In this document: positions 59,901-64,000 of the stretch, piece after piece | How the letters are laid out: each line of letters opens with the position of its first letter | Position numbering within the stretch: position 1 is the stretch's first letter | Assembly (NCBI RefSeq): GCF_000276665.1 | Contig: NW_004955467.1 | Location: 1,391,397 to 1,455,396, forward strand | Length of the DNA stretch: 64,000 nt | Source: Chinchilla lanigera | Lineage: Eukaryota; Chordata; Mammalia; Rodentia; Chinchillidae | Direction: 5' to 3' | Notes under the pieces: model-generated | Databases searched by the model: none | Told to the model about the DNA's origin: nothing | Seen by the model: only the letters and a program-made list of their open reading frames with translations | Position numbers and translations under genes: made by a program

Positions 59901-61413
59901 GCCTCAGCCTCCTGAGTGCTGGGATTACAGGTGTGTGTCACCACGCCCGGCTCTCAGAGTTTAAAAAAAGTACTATAAAGACATTTTTATTGGCCAAAGC
60001 CAGAAGAGTATTAACCATCTACAATTTAATAGAGTCTTTAAAATATTCAACAAATATATGAGAATGAATCAATTTTCATTTGTATTACACCAAAAAGTAT
60101 GTGTCTTTGGTAAATTAAACCAGGTGGTATGTCATGGCCACTCAATCTGAAAGTATAACTCAATGAAAGCTCCTGTGTGTTGCATGGAATATAGCAATTA
60201 CTATATTTTCTATTCTCTGTCTCTGGAAGTTTCATATTCAGAAAGATTATTGCTTATTAGTATACTGACAAATTAGCATGAGAAAGAGGAAAGTTTTACC
60301 AAAGTAACATTCAACAGAAAATATGCCATAAGGAAGAAGAACAATTTTACCTGTGAGATGGAGCCTCCCATTATAAAAGATGGTTTTTCTGAAGCCACTG
60401 TGGTTTTTGATGATGGGATAAGAGGAGGTGGTGGCCTGGTTGGTCGAGTGGTTGAAAGCCGAACCCCCTCAGGGAGATTAGTTATCACTTGATGTGGAGC
60501 AGGCTGGAGGACTTTTAAAAGGAAAATATGACTTGAAATAGTCAATAGTCACTTGCCATGGGCTAGCTCAGTCATTCCTGAATTTTTCAATCACAAATTA
60601 AATTCTAAGTATGAGATGTGAACCCAAGGGTGAACATTTTTTAAAATTTTGTGTCACATATTCAAGTCTCAATGGCATTTGTGAAGTTGAAGTATTCAAA
60701 TACCTTTCAAACCAGAGCTTTTGATGCTCACTACAACCATTTCTCCTCAGCAAAGGCAAATATCAATCCTCAATATCTTTTTCTCTCTCTCACTCTAGAG
60801 ACCTCACAGCAGAGATGAGCAAAAAGGGAGCTTCTGAGGAACTACTGCTGTTACTACTTTGTAGCATAGGCAGACCTGACGACAACCCATTACACAGCCT
60901 CTGTGCATCTGGCATAATTTCAGAAATATTTACAGATTCTGGCTTTCACAGCAACTTGAATTTCTGGAGGGAAAAAAGGCTCAAGATTTTTGCAAGGGAC
61001 ATGTGCTCTTAAAAGGAAAGCCAGTCAATGCCACAGTATGAATGTATGAAACAGAAAGTTCCCAGTGGCCCAGTGAAACTGAACTGAATACGACTGATAA
61101 TGGAATGCAGAGAAACAAAGTCATCTTAAAACAGCAAGGACATGGCCTGGAAGAGCAGCTCATTTATGAGATTAAACCACCCACGTGGACCATCTGTGGG
61201 GGGATGGCAGCAGCCATTGCACAGAGAGGCAGTATTTACCTGGCGGGACACTATAGCAGGCTGTACTCCTATCGGGCTGTGGAACGGCTTTACTGACTTC
61301 TCTTGGAGAAAGCCTACCCAGTGAGGCTGACCTTGCTGCGGTACTGTGCATCTGTGCTTCCTGTTCTAGAGCACGTATGACCTCAGCATAAGGCATATAG
61401 GCGACTGATTTTC
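17885..61413 (-). CDS. NCOR1: NCOR1, last 25 coding exons (nuclear receptor corepressor 1, C-terminal part)
   Basis: NCOR1 is a nuclear corepressor that links unliganded nuclear receptors (TR, RAR) to the HDAC3-TBL1-GPS2 complex (established knowledge). I reconstructed 25 exons with GT-AG borders; together they give 4505 nt, about 1500 residues plus stop, in one frame. The chain includes GSI/GTP repeat motifs in its first part, an Arg-Glu tract, and three CoRNR boxes: IDVII (36472-36965 exon), ICQII (split between the 33040-33197 and 32681-32904 exons) and LEDII (21506-21727 exon). They lie 508, 386 and 178 residues from the C-terminus, the same as I recall for the 2440-residue human protein. 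It ends [12 protein letters not shown]. The SANT domains and N-terminal repression domains lie beyond 64000. No frameshift or stop was found. Confidence 0.98.
18664..18828 (+). repeat. Forward copy A of a locally rearranged segment
   Basis: This AT-rich unique sequence plus the tail and first bases of a B1 recurs in inverted orientation at 19162-19318, with only a few differences and small gaps. Confidence 0.93.
18795..18940 (-). repeat. B1 SINE
   Basis: GAGACAGGGCCTCACTATGT to CTGGGATTATAGGCATGTG; its tail end is shared by the inverted copy at 19162-19200. Confidence 0.88.
19020..19161 (+). repeat. Direct repeat C, first copy
   Basis: Starts AAGAAAAGGAGGGCATAAAA and ends AAAATGGAAAACAT; nearly the same 142 nt recur at 19321-19462. 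Confidence 0.93.
19162..19318 (-). repeat. Inverted copy of segment A
   Basis: Reverse complement of 18664-18828, including a truncated piece of the B1. It sits exactly between the two C copies. Confidence 0.93.
19321..19462 (+). repeat. Direct repeat C, second copy
   Basis: Second copy of 19020-19161, with scattered substitutions and one-base gaps. Confidence 0.93.
19883..20062 (-). CDS. NCOR1: NCOR1 exon 24 of 25
   Basis: 180 nt. Acceptor gattttttag; donor CTACAG|gtgagg. It reads [38 protein letters not shown] and [19 protein letters not shown], a basic then Ser-rich segment. Confidence 0.96.
21097..21183 (+). repeat. ID SINE
   Basis: TTTAGGATATAGCTTAGTGG to GAGTTCAATCCCCGG plus an A tract, in an NCOR1 intron. 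Confidence 0.82.
21506..21727 (-). CDS. NCOR1: NCOR1 exon 23 of 25, carries CoRNR box LEDII
   Basis: 222 nt. Acceptor actcttgcag; donor CTCAG|gtaaag. It reads [18 protein letters not shown] then [19 protein letters not shown], followed by [18 protein letters not shown] and [17 protein letters not shown] starts 178 residues before the C-terminus and is the most C-terminal receptor-binding box. Confidence 0.97.
22151..22204 (-). CDS. NCOR1: NCOR1 exon 22 of 25 (54-nt mini-exon, NAGNAG acceptor)
   Basis: 54 nt. Acceptor taaatatag|CAGCTG is a tandem TAGCAG; the first gives [18 protein letters not shown], the second would remove one Ala. Donor CATCAG|gtaag. Because the length is a multiple of three, skipping would keep the frame. 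Confidence 0.94.
22566..22716 (-). repeat. B1 SINE
   Basis: Full-length reverse B1, GAGACAGGGTCTCACTATGC to GGGATTACAGGTGTGTGCC. Confidence 0.92.
22960..23325 (-). repeat. Three ID SINEs nested in one insertion site
   Basis: Three reverse ID copies (about 22975-23070, 23090-23198, 23209-23310) lie head to tail. ATAAACAGTGTCTT occurs on both outer sides (about 22960 and 23311), suggesting one original insertion whose A-rich tail received later ones. Confidence 0.88.
23350..26045 (-). other. NCOR1 intron stretch, little recognised
   Basis: A diverged reverse B1 lies at about 23785-23893 and a 33-nt motif is repeated in tandem at 23979-24011 and 24014-24046. The purine-rich part at 24480-24960 may be a very old repeat. 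No exon or RNA gene was seen. Confidence 0.6.
26050..26280 (+). repeat. MIR SINE
   Basis: Well preserved: ACTTACTAGTTGTGTAACCC, CTCTGAGTCTCAGTTTCCTC, GTTGTGAGGATAAATGAATG. Confidence 0.9.
26855..27102 (+). repeat. Duplicated 250-nt segment, copy 1
   Basis: Contains a reverse B1 (about 26895-27005) plus unique flanks on both sides that also recur in copy 2, so the pair is a DNA duplication and not two separate SINE insertions. Confidence 0.92.
27221..27363 (-). CDS. NCOR1: NCOR1 exon 21 of 25
   Basis: 143 nt. Acceptor gttcctgacag; donor ATATGG|gtaagt. It reads [37 protein letters not shown] and [11 protein letters not shown]. Two copies of a 250-nt duplicated segment lie on either side of it (26855-27102 and 27657-27906). 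Confidence 0.96.
27657..27906 (+). repeat. Duplicated 250-nt segment, copy 2
   Basis: Same order as copy 1, about 802-804 nt downstream, with roughly nine of ten bases equal by eye. NCOR1 exon 21 (27221-27363) lies between the copies. Confidence 0.92.
28261..28345. other. Small CpG-rich patch in an AT-rich intron
   Basis: About six CpG sites occur within roughly 60 nt (GGGAGCGAGG to GCTTGCCGGTG). A 14-codon frame from ATG at 28292 runs through it, but I recognise no protein. It may be a fragment of a retrocopy or a small regulatory patch. Confidence 0.35.
28345..30255 (-). other. NCOR1 intron stretch, little recognised
   Basis: Mostly AT-rich. A weak U6-like piece (GAAGATTAGCACC) occurs near 28530. 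Around 28735-29160 the sequence is richer in GC with no exon signal. Nothing else is supported. Confidence 0.5.
30256..30399 (-). CDS. NCOR1: NCOR1 exon 20 of 25 (NAGNAG acceptor)
   Basis: 144 nt. Acceptor gtacaacag|CAGGCC is a tandem CAGCAG. The upstream AG gives [19 protein letters not shown]; the downstream one would drop Ser and keep Arg. It continues [18 protein letters not shown] and [10 protein letters not shown]; donor CAGAG|gtaag. Confidence 0.96.
30400..32288 (-). other. NCOR1 intron stretch, nothing recognised
   Basis: No SINE or exon stands out. A near-duplicate AACTGTTAACTCATGACTTC occurs twice at about 30458-30502. Confidence 0.5.
32290..32400 (-). repeat. B1-like SINE, old
   Basis: GAGACAAGATCTTACAATGTTG to GCTGGGATTACAGACATC; lacks the internal duplication, so an early B1 type is likely. 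Confidence 0.75.
32681..32904 (-). CDS. NCOR1: NCOR1 exon 19 of 25, second half of CoRNR box ICQII
   Basis: 224 nt. Acceptor cctattcacag; donor GGAAG|gtatgg. It starts [19 protein letters not shown], then [18 protein letters not shown] and [18 protein letters not shown]. With exon 18 it forms HICQIITQDF, the motif that binds retinoid-type receptors (family knowledge). Confidence 0.96.
33040..33197 (-). CDS. NCOR1: NCOR1 exon 18 of 25, first half of CoRNR box ICQII
   Basis: 158 nt. Acceptor ttctcccttcag; donor ATCTGT|gtatgt. It reads [38 protein letters not shown] and [15 protein letters not shown]. The phase-0 border falls inside the receptor-binding motif IC|QII. Confidence 0.96.
33470..33640 (+). 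repeat. B1-dID dimeric SINE
   Basis: A B1 head (ATCTGGGCATGCTGATTAATG, GCCCAGCACACTGGGAG) runs into GAGCAACTTAG and then an ID part (GGGGATGTAGTTTAGTGCAA, GGGTTCAGTTCCCC). Confidence 0.8.
33655..33735 (+). repeat. ID SINE, old
   Basis: GGTCCTGGGAATGCAGCTCAC to GGCTCAATTCCCAGAGC; diverged ID right after the dimer. Confidence 0.7.
33890..34018 (-). CDS. NCOR1: NCOR1 exon 17 of 25
   Basis: 129 nt. I chose acceptor ttttcttgaag|TATC because its first two bases complete Leu and give [19 protein letters not shown] as in human; an internal catag 13 nt later would break the frame. It continues [19 protein letters not shown] and ANQTE; donor GAAA|gtatgt. Confidence 0.95.
34019..35725 (-). other. NCOR1 intron stretch, nothing recognised
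   Basis: AT-rich intron without a SINE or exon signal that I can support. Confidence 0.5.
35728..35868 (-). repeat. B1 SINE
   Basis: GGCCAGGTCTCGCTTTGTAG to CTGGGGTTACAGAAGTGTGCC. Opposite in orientation to the B1 at 37165-37310; the two bracket NCOR1 exon 16. Confidence 0.9.
36472..36965 (-). CDS. NCOR1: NCOR1 exon 16 of 25, carries CoRNR box IDVII
   Basis: 494 nt, the largest exon here. Acceptor ttatttacag; donor AGCT|gtatgt. It begins [19 protein letters not shown], has a Glu/Gln-rich helical part ([17 protein letters not shown]), and near its end [22 protein letters not shown] is the CoRNR box favoured by thyroid hormone receptor (family knowledge), 508 residues from the C-terminus. B1 elements in opposite orientation flank the exon. 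Confidence 0.97.
37165..37310 (+). repeat. B1 SINE
   Basis: CCAGGCATGGTGGTACACAC to AAGAACCTGTCTCAACAC, forward, with the internal duplication. Confidence 0.9.
37340..37505 (-). CDS. NCOR1: NCOR1 exon 15 of 25
   Basis: 166 nt. Acceptor ggtttctatag; donor ATCAT|gtcagt. It reads [38 protein letters not shown] and [17 protein letters not shown]; the final AT joins G of exon 16 to make Met. Confidence 0.95.
37760..37840 (-). repeat. ID SINE, old
   Basis: CAGTACTGGGAATTGAACTC to TTGAGCTACACCTTTGGCCC, reverse. Confidence 0.78.
37841..38910 (-). other. NCOR1 intron stretch, little recognised
   Basis: Mixed sequence, possibly an old L2-type repeat at about 38080-38800. No exon signal. Confidence 0.4.
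38915..39072 (-). repeat. (TTTA)n tract and B1 SINE
   Basis: A TTTA repeat of about nine units (38915-38951) is the former A-rich tail of the reverse B1 that follows. Confidence 0.88.
39235..39378 (-). CDS. NCOR1: NCOR1 exon 14 of 25 (Arg-Glu tract)
   Basis: 144 nt. Acceptor gttttacag; donor TCCAG|gtcagt. It reads [12 protein letters not shown], then seven Glu-Arg pairs, Glu-Lys, and four Glu-Arg pairs, then [12 protein letters not shown]. The tract is coded almost only by GAG/GAA and CGG/CGA/AGG codons and is likely a single charged helix or disordered segment. Confidence 0.95.
39707..39856 (-). CDS. NCOR1: NCOR1 exon 13 of 25
   Basis: 150 nt. Acceptor ttttggatag; donor CCCCAG|gtaag. It reads [38 protein letters not shown] and [12 protein letters not shown] plus one base of Gly. 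Confidence 0.96.
40300..40509 (-). CDS. NCOR1: NCOR1 exon 12 of 25 (NAGNAG acceptor)
   Basis: 210 nt. Acceptor tcactcag|CAGCGG is a tandem CAGCAG; the upstream AG gives the [11 protein letters not shown] of human, the downstream AG would remove one Ala. It reads [38 protein letters not shown] and [17 protein letters not shown]; donor AGAG|gtgtgt. Confidence 0.96.
40720..40945 (+). mobile_element. hAT-Charlie type DNA transposon fragment
   Basis: Matches a familiar mammalian non-autonomous hAT element: TTTTAGGCTTTGTGGGCCAT, AACAAATGGGTGTGACTGGG, ATGAAACTTTATTTACAGAA. Old and inactive. Confidence 0.75.
41350..41640 (+). repeat. B1 SINE with long purine-rich tail
   Basis: The B1 runs to about 41490 and is followed by about 150 nt of almost pure A and G (GGGTGGGGGTGGGGGAAAG, then GGAA/GAAA units). 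Confidence 0.9.
42575..42695 (+). repeat. B1 SINE
   Basis: GCTAGACGTGGTGGCACACG to AGACCCTGTCTCAAAAAAAC. Confidence 0.9.
43101..43328 (-). CDS. NCOR1: NCOR1 exon 11 of 25
   Basis: 228 nt. Acceptor ctttttttccag, a strong pyrimidine tract; donor CCAG|gtaagc. It reads [38 protein letters not shown] and [19 protein letters not shown]. Confidence 0.96.
43375..43570 (+). repeat. B1-dID dimeric SINE
   Basis: B1 part GGCCAGTTGTGGTGGCACAT to GGCCCTGTCTCC, a GAAT-repeat linker, then an ID part GGGGGCTGGGGGTGTAGTTC to GGGTTCAATCCCCAG. Confidence 0.85.
44148..44526. repeat. Inverted B1 pair around a (CT)n(CA)n microsatellite
   Basis: A forward B1 at about 44148-44268 and a reverse B1 at about 44380-44526 flank CTCTCTCT and CACACACA runs at 44317-44346. 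Confidence 0.88.
44690..45095 (+). mobile_element. Possible URR1-like (hAT) rodent repeat
   Basis: Begins GGTTGATACACTGTGTCAAC and ends AAACTGTAAGCTAAATAAACC, then AGAAAAGTAACCAAGACAAC. This layout resembles the rodent URR1 family of non-autonomous hAT elements as I remember it. Confidence 0.45.
45405..45780 (+). repeat. MIR SINE split by a young ID
   Basis: MIR pieces lie on both sides of the ID: TTCTCTGTACATACTAGCC before it, and TTTTATGGATGAGAAAACCA, GGCACAGAAAATTTAACTTG after it. Confidence 0.85.
45471..45622 (-). repeat. Young ID SINE with target-site duplication
   Basis: Reverse ID close to consensus at 45489-45604; the 18-nt CCTACCTCGTTTTATCTT is repeated at 45471-45488 and 45605-45622. 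Confidence 0.95.
46071..46431 (-). CDS. NCOR1: NCOR1 exon 10 of 25
   Basis: 361 nt. Acceptor tttccctttag; donor GATG|gtatgt. It starts GGC ACA CCA (GTP), then [57 protein letters not shown] and [15 protein letters not shown]. It is the second-largest exon in the window. Confidence 0.96.
46796..47052 (-). CDS. NCOR1: NCOR1 exon 9 of 25
   Basis: 257 nt. Acceptor ctatttgaag; donor CCCAG|gtaac. It begins [19 protein letters not shown], continues [38 protein letters not shown], and ends [16 protein letters not shown] motif again sits exactly at the 3' border. Confidence 0.96.
47095..47985 (+). mobile_element. LINE-1 3' fragment (end of ORF2), inactive
   Basis: Typical L1 ORF2 3' sequence: GACACTGGGATAGGCAAAGA, AGCAAATAAGTATATGAAAG, TTTATAGCAGCACAATTTG, AATGGAGTACTACTCAGCCA. 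It is 5'-truncated, has stops and shifts, and lies in the NCOR1 intron antisense to the gene. Confidence 0.9.
48389..48472 (-). CDS. NCOR1: NCOR1 exon 8 of 25
   Basis: 84 nt. Acceptor gtttcaaaag; donor CAGG|gtaaac. It reads [19 protein letters not shown] then TVLSGSIMQ, and the next exon supplies GTP after the split Gly codon. Confidence 0.95.
48803..48925 (+). repeat. B1 SINE
   Basis: GCTGGGTGCAGCGGCACATG to AGACCCTGTCTTTAAAAAAT. Confidence 0.88.
49400..49505 (-). repeat. B1-like SINE, old
   Basis: AAGATAGGGTCTTGCTAAGTT to GAGCTACAGGCGTGTGCC, without internal duplication. Confidence 0.75.
49795..49935 (-). CDS. NCOR1: NCOR1 exon 7 of 25
   Basis: 141 nt. Acceptor gttctgtag; donor AGAGG|gtaaag. 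It reads [37 protein letters not shown] and [19 protein letters not shown] looks like a diverged GSI-Q-GTP unit. Confidence 0.95.
49936..51083 (-). other. NCOR1 intron stretch, little recognised
   Basis: The purine-rich part at about 50220-50830 has the look of an old interspersed repeat but I cannot name it. No exon signal. Confidence 0.4.
51084..51242 (+). repeat. Young ID SINE with target-site duplication
   Basis: Forward ID (GGGGCTGGGGATTTAGCTCA to GGTACCGG and a long A tail). AAAAATAACACTACAGG flanks it at 51084-51100 and 51226-51242. Confidence 0.95.
51450..51650 (+). repeat. MIR-like SINE, degraded
   Basis: Has CATTAAAGAGGCATTATTAT, ACAAAGGTAAACTGACTTTC and AGAAAGCCAGAGTCTG in MIR order. 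Confidence 0.6.
51678..51846 (-). CDS. NCOR1: NCOR1 exon 6 of 25
   Basis: 169 nt. Acceptor gatggcag; donor GATA|gtaagt. It starts GGG ACC CCA (GTP) and reads [36 protein letters not shown] and [18 protein letters not shown]. The last base joins the next exon to form Asn. Confidence 0.96.
52123..52256 (+). repeat. Young ID SINE with target-site duplication
   Basis: Forward ID at 52136-52243; AAAAGTTTATCTT at 52123-52135 and 52244-52256. Confidence 0.95.
52257..53517 (-). other. NCOR1 intron stretch, little recognised
   Basis: AT-rich. The part at about 53070-53340 resembles an old DNA-transposon remnant (CTGGGTATCTTGTTAAAATAG, AGGTCTGGAGTGAGG) but this is weak. No exon. Confidence 0.4.
53518..53666 (+). 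repeat. ID SINE with target-site duplication
   Basis: Forward ID GAACTGGGGATTTGGCTCAG to GTTCAATTCCC. TATATTATAAATTAAG flanks it at 53518-53533 and 53651-53666. Confidence 0.93.
53712..53885 (-). repeat. Old ID piece joined to B1, reverse
   Basis: ATACTGAGGACTGAACCTCA then TTTTGAGACAGGGTCTCATT to GGGATTACAGCATGCACCAC; likely a diverged B1-dID dimer in reverse. Confidence 0.65.
54353..54453 (-). CDS. NCOR1: NCOR1 exon 5 of 25
   Basis: 101 nt. Acceptor ttattcag; donor CTCAG|gttaat, off consensus at +3. It reads [19 protein letters not shown] then [15 protein letters not shown]. It holds one complete GSITRGTP unit and ends in another, completed by the GTP of the next exon. Confidence 0.95.
54640..54712 (-). 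repeat. ID-like SINE, old
   Basis: CATCGTACTGGGATCAGACC to CTAAGGTACGCCCACGGCC, a diverged reverse copy between NCOR1 exons 4 and 5. Confidence 0.6.
54826..54927 (-). CDS. NCOR1: NCOR1 exon 4 of 25
   Basis: 102 nt. Acceptor tatgcacag; donor AGAG|gtaag. It reads [18 protein letters not shown] then [15 protein letters not shown]. The IKQEE segment resembles a sumoylation consensus (psi-K-x-E); that reading is inference. Confidence 0.95.
55028..55148 (-). CDS. NCOR1: NCOR1 exon 3 of 25
   Basis: 121 nt. Acceptor gtgttttag; donor TCAG|gtctgt, off consensus at +3. It starts GGA ACA CCC (GTP) and reads [18 protein letters not shown], then [19 protein letters not shown] large 5.2-kb intron full of old transposons separates it from exon 2. 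Confidence 0.95.
55459..55492 (+). pseudogene. U6 snRNA 5' fragment
   Basis: GTGCTGTTTCAGCAGCATAT followed by ATACTAAGAATATA fits the first about 33 nt of U6 snRNA (GTGC..CTTCGGCAGCACATAT, ACTAAAATTGG) with several changes. It is truncated and lacks the rest of U6. Confidence 0.6.
55515..55665 (+). repeat. B1 SINE
   Basis: GCCAGGCATGGTGGTGCATG to GTGAAACTCCATTTCAAAC, just after the U6 fragment. Confidence 0.85.
57283..57815 (+). mobile_element. Possible Tigger-type DNA transposon inside the L1
   Basis: The left end CAGACATACCTTGAG and the right end CCAAGGTATGCCTAT are inverted, and the right end carries TAGTTCCAGACCACTGC in reverse, as in Tigger-type mariner elements. A B1 is inserted at about 57430-57585. 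Confidence 0.55.
57430..57585 (+). repeat. B1 SINE
   Basis: GCCACGCATGGTAGCACACA to GAAACCCTGTCCCAGAAAG with an (AAAT)n tail. Confidence 0.9.
58783..59067 (+). mobile_element. Tigger-type DNA transposon remnant
   Basis: Left end GTTGAATTATCCCTTATTC and right end CAGATTAGGGATGCTGAACC are inverted; inside are GGAATATTTGCACATACCTA and TATACCTTATACACATACG. This is a widespread mammalian non-autonomous element, here inserted in the old L1. Confidence 0.8.
59797..59955 (-). repeat. B1 SINE
   Basis: GAGGCAGGGTCTTGCTATGC to GGGATTACAGGTGTGTGTC, reverse. Confidence 0.92.
60351..60511 (-). CDS. NCOR1: NCOR1 exon 2 of 25
   Basis: 161 nt. Acceptor ttttaaaag, weak for pyrimidines; donor CACAG|gtaaaa. 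It reads [19 protein letters not shown], a Pro-rich [13 protein letters not shown], and ends with the motif MGGSISQ. The next exon continues with GTP, completing one GSI-Q-GTP unit. Confidence 0.95.
61240..61413 (-). CDS. NCOR1: NCOR1 exon 1 of 25 in window
   Basis: 174 nt. Acceptor ctttcatag, first bases GA completing a Gly codon; donor CCAG|gtaaat. It reads [12 protein letters not shown], then [18 protein letters not shown] and [19 protein letters not shown], ending SVPP plus one base. Upstream exons of the gene are outside the window. Confidence 0.94.
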
Positions 61414-61934
61414 CTATGAAAGTTAAAGTCATCAAAATAAAGGAACCCCAAATTAAAATAGTAAGTGTGAATGGACCAAGCCCACACTATCCAAGGGCAG
61501 ATCCATCTATATGCTATTAACAAGGTCTAAAACTCCTATGGGGAAAATCCACTCATGGAGAGATTAAGAAATCCTATAAATCTAAATCTGCTATGTATGG
61601 AACATCACTATGACCTAATAAAAATCTTCAAAAATTCAATTATGACATTGCCCTTTAAAAGACAATTAAATTCTCTTTCCTCTTAAGATGAATAAAGTGT
61701 TTTGACATGCAATAAAATCACAACAGGCAAACATCAGACTATCAAGCAATTTTGTGAATTCAAGACTGGCCTGAATTAGATAAAGATTAGCCCTTTGAGG
61801 ATTTCAACTATTATAATTAGCTTGTTGATGTTCCATGCTTAATACTTAAAAAACAAATCTAAGAAATGGAAGAAGCCTTTTTCAAAAGATGTAGGTCAAT
61901 TTAATTCAAAAATCCTACATAAGTTTTTAAAAAA

Positions 61935-62085
61935 TAAAACTGTTGGGTATGGAGGCACATGCTTATCATCCCCATACTTGCGAAGCTTAGGCAGTAGGTT
62001 TTCTGCAAGTTCAAGGCCAGCCTGGAATATGTACTGAGTTAAAGGCCAACCTCCTAACACAGTGAGACCCTGTTCCAAAAAAAAC
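61935..62085 (+). repeat. B1 SINE, diverged
   Basis: GTTGGGTATGGAGGCACATG to AGACCCTGTTCCAAAAAAAA. Confidence 0.8.
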
Positions 62086-62401
62086 ACAAACTGTAGTAAC
62101 TTTTGAGAGTCAAAAAAGTACAAAGTAAAAATCATCTGCAACCCTGACTACTTAAGATCTGCAGCATTTAATGTCTGCCAGAACAAATTCCCATTCATTT
62201 GGTTACTCTTTCCATTTCCTGGTCTTCTCCATTAATCCTTCCAGATAAATTTAGATTTAAAACCATTTTGAATAATTCCTCCCAAACAAAGTGTCACTGG
62301 AATTTTCATTTCACATAAATCAAACTTACAAGTAAATACAAAAAAGTTGACACTTTATACTATTCAATTCTTTACATGAGGAACCTAGTTTTTATAATAC
62401 A

Positions 62402-62421
62402 GGTGTGTGTGTGTGTGTGTG
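62402..62421. repeat. (TG)n microsatellite
   Basis: About ten GT units in a row. Confidence 0.9.
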
Positions 62422-62834
62422 TATACTGAATATGCATCTACATATTGCATATATATGGGAAAGATGTGGATTACTGTATAATAAGTTTTTAAAGGAAACT
62501 TAATGAACTTTTCTTGAAGCTCTAGTAACTTTTCAATTGATCTTTTACACTTTCTAGGTGGGTGATCTTATCCTATAAATAACAATTTTGAAAAAAAAAA
62601 TTTTTGTCTTCACCCTTTAGATACCTAAACGCATGTTTTCTTTACTATTCTGTTAGTAAATAGTGGACATTCTGGTAGTTCCCACCTAATGGTAAGGTCT
62701 CTAACATTTCACTATTAAGCGTTAAGGTCCACAGTTGGTTTCAAACAAAAATTTATTATGACAAGGCATAAAAATTGCATTCATTTACTAAGATGTTTTT
62801 TTAAAATCAGAAACTATTATACTATTACCAACTA

Positions 62835-63035
62835 ATATCCAAATGGTAGGCATTGTGCACTCTATGAAATATTACCACGTAGCCCTCACAACTCAGATTA
62901 TTATTACTAATTCATTTACAGATGAGGAACTGGAAACTAATGTTCAAAAGAATCACCTCATGGCCCAACCAAGGTCACCAAAGATTTGTTTAAAAGCAGT
63001 GTTATTCTAGACTCTGAGCTCTAAACCACAGTGCA
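62835..63035 (+). repeat. MIR SINE
   Basis: TTTACAGATGAGGAACTGGA, CCAACCAAGGTCACC and TCTAGACTCTGAGCTCTAAA follow MIR order. Confidence 0.8.
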
Positions 63036-64000
63036 AAAGTGTGTCCCTAATGGGCTGTGTGCTGAATTTTGGATGCTTCTAATGTGTCAGTCAAGATGAT
63101 GGTACTCTTTCCTTCTTTGATACATTAATACTGTATAAATACATCCCTAAAATCAGAAGAAAAATCACTTCTACCTTCCTAAAGAATTTAACTTGAAACT
63201 GTATTAAAAATTCAATGCCTGACTGTTGTACTATCTCTAGAGTACATTTATAATTAATGTAGAAAATTCTAGTGGTCATATTAGCATTTTTTAACCACAG
63301 AAATTTTAATCACAGCTATTTAGATCAATATATACCCAGAGCTGGGAAAACAAAACAAATAAAACAGTTTCAAAGTTAGCAGTAAGGCAGAGGTAAACTC
63401 ATGTAAATGTTACTACTGCAAAGTGAAAACAGTTATTTGCATTTTTACAAAGCTTTTCTACAGATGAGAAATGCTTTAAGCAATATAAAAAAGGTACATT
63501 TACAAATATTTGTAGCATTTCCATTAAGAAATGAATACAATCAAACAGGTGGCCAAGTGTTGCCTGATACTTTTTAAACGAGACCATGGGGGGAAAAAAA
63601 AGCAAAAAACAGACAAAAACGTGGTCTAAATTCAGGTGGGCTATGCCACTATTTGATGGTATTTTACACGTAAATCCACATTTTTGCTATTTTTAACATA
63701 CTATGAACTATTTAACATACTATGAACTGCATTTAAAAATGCAGCCCTCAAGCATTCTGCACACAAACAAGCCATGTAAGTGCAAACATTTCAATGTTAT
63801 TGGAAAGATTATCTCACACATTAATAGGACAGCTATAACTTCAAGGACAGAGATCAGATGCTTGGTTAAATAAGCTACTGGATGAATATACTATTTGTAT
63901 TAGGCAAAAACAAGATTTTGCCTTTGGATAAAATGTAACCAACTCTAACACTTTGTAGAGAGTCATCCTGAGCCAAACTATAAAATTCTTAATGTCACAG

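Larger units (their letters stand above)
61414..64000 (-). other. NCOR1: NCOR1 intron, partial
   Basis: No further exon was found to the right end. It holds a forward B1 (about 61935-62085), a (TG)n run (62402-62421), a MIR (about 62835-63035) and AT-rich sequence that I cannot assign. Confidence 0.65.

Noticed and set aside
1..64000. CRISPR array, operon, phage or bacterial mobile element
   Set aside because: Intron-exon genes, SINEs and LINEs show this is mammalian nuclear DNA; no regularly spaced repeats with unique spacers were seen.

Overview
This window is nuclear DNA of a placental mammal, almost certainly a rodent. It is AT-rich and intron-rich and is crowded with two SINE classes typical of rodents: tRNA-derived ID elements (GGGGCTGGGGATTTAGCTCAG start, CGGTACCGG end, A-rich tail) and 7SL-derived B1 elements carrying the internal duplication. 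At least two B1-dID dimers are present. ID elements close to one shared consensus, several with perfect target-site duplications, argue for a lineage in which ID was recently active. The exact species cannot be fixed from this sequence; a non-murid rodent is my best inference.

Two protein-coding genes lie tail to tail. The + strand holds the last three exons of TTC19 (9940-10094, 12621-12783, 13485-13618), with more than 9.9 kb of the preceding intron to their left and a 3' UTR running to about 15.76 kb. The - strand holds the last 25 coding exons of NCOR1, the nuclear receptor corepressor, from 61413 down to the stop codon at 17885, with a 3' UTR ending near 17.0 kb. All 25 NCOR1 exons join in one frame without interruption: 4505 nt, about 1500 residues of the C-terminal part. 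All three CoRNR-box receptor-binding motifs are intact, and the distances from each motif to the C-terminus (508, 386 and 178 residues) equal those I recall for human NCOR1. The convergent TTC19-NCOR1 arrangement matches the human 17p arrangement as I remember it.

Layout: 1-9939 TTC19 intron with SINEs; 9940-15760 TTC19 end; 15.76-17.0 kb short intergenic gap; 17.0-61.4 kb NCOR1 exons and introns; 61.4-64 kb next NCOR1 intron. Older repeats include MIR elements, a 5'-truncated L1 fragment at 47.1-48.0 kb, a much older L1 spread over 55.7-59.8 kb that was invaded by Tigger-type DNA transposons and a B1, a hAT-type element near 40.8 kb, and possible LTR- and URR1-like sequences.

The most notable observations are local: a 91-nt inverted duplication that buries the 5' splice site of a TTC19 exon; a one-base shift that cuts five residues off the TTC19 C-terminus; an ID insertion 35 nt upstream of a TTC19 acceptor; a scrambled inverted and direct duplication in the last NCOR1 intron; a 250-nt duplication bracketing an NCOR1 exon; and three NAGNAG acceptors in NCOR1. 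I saw no prokaryotic feature, no CRISPR array and no evidence for an unknown multi-gene system.
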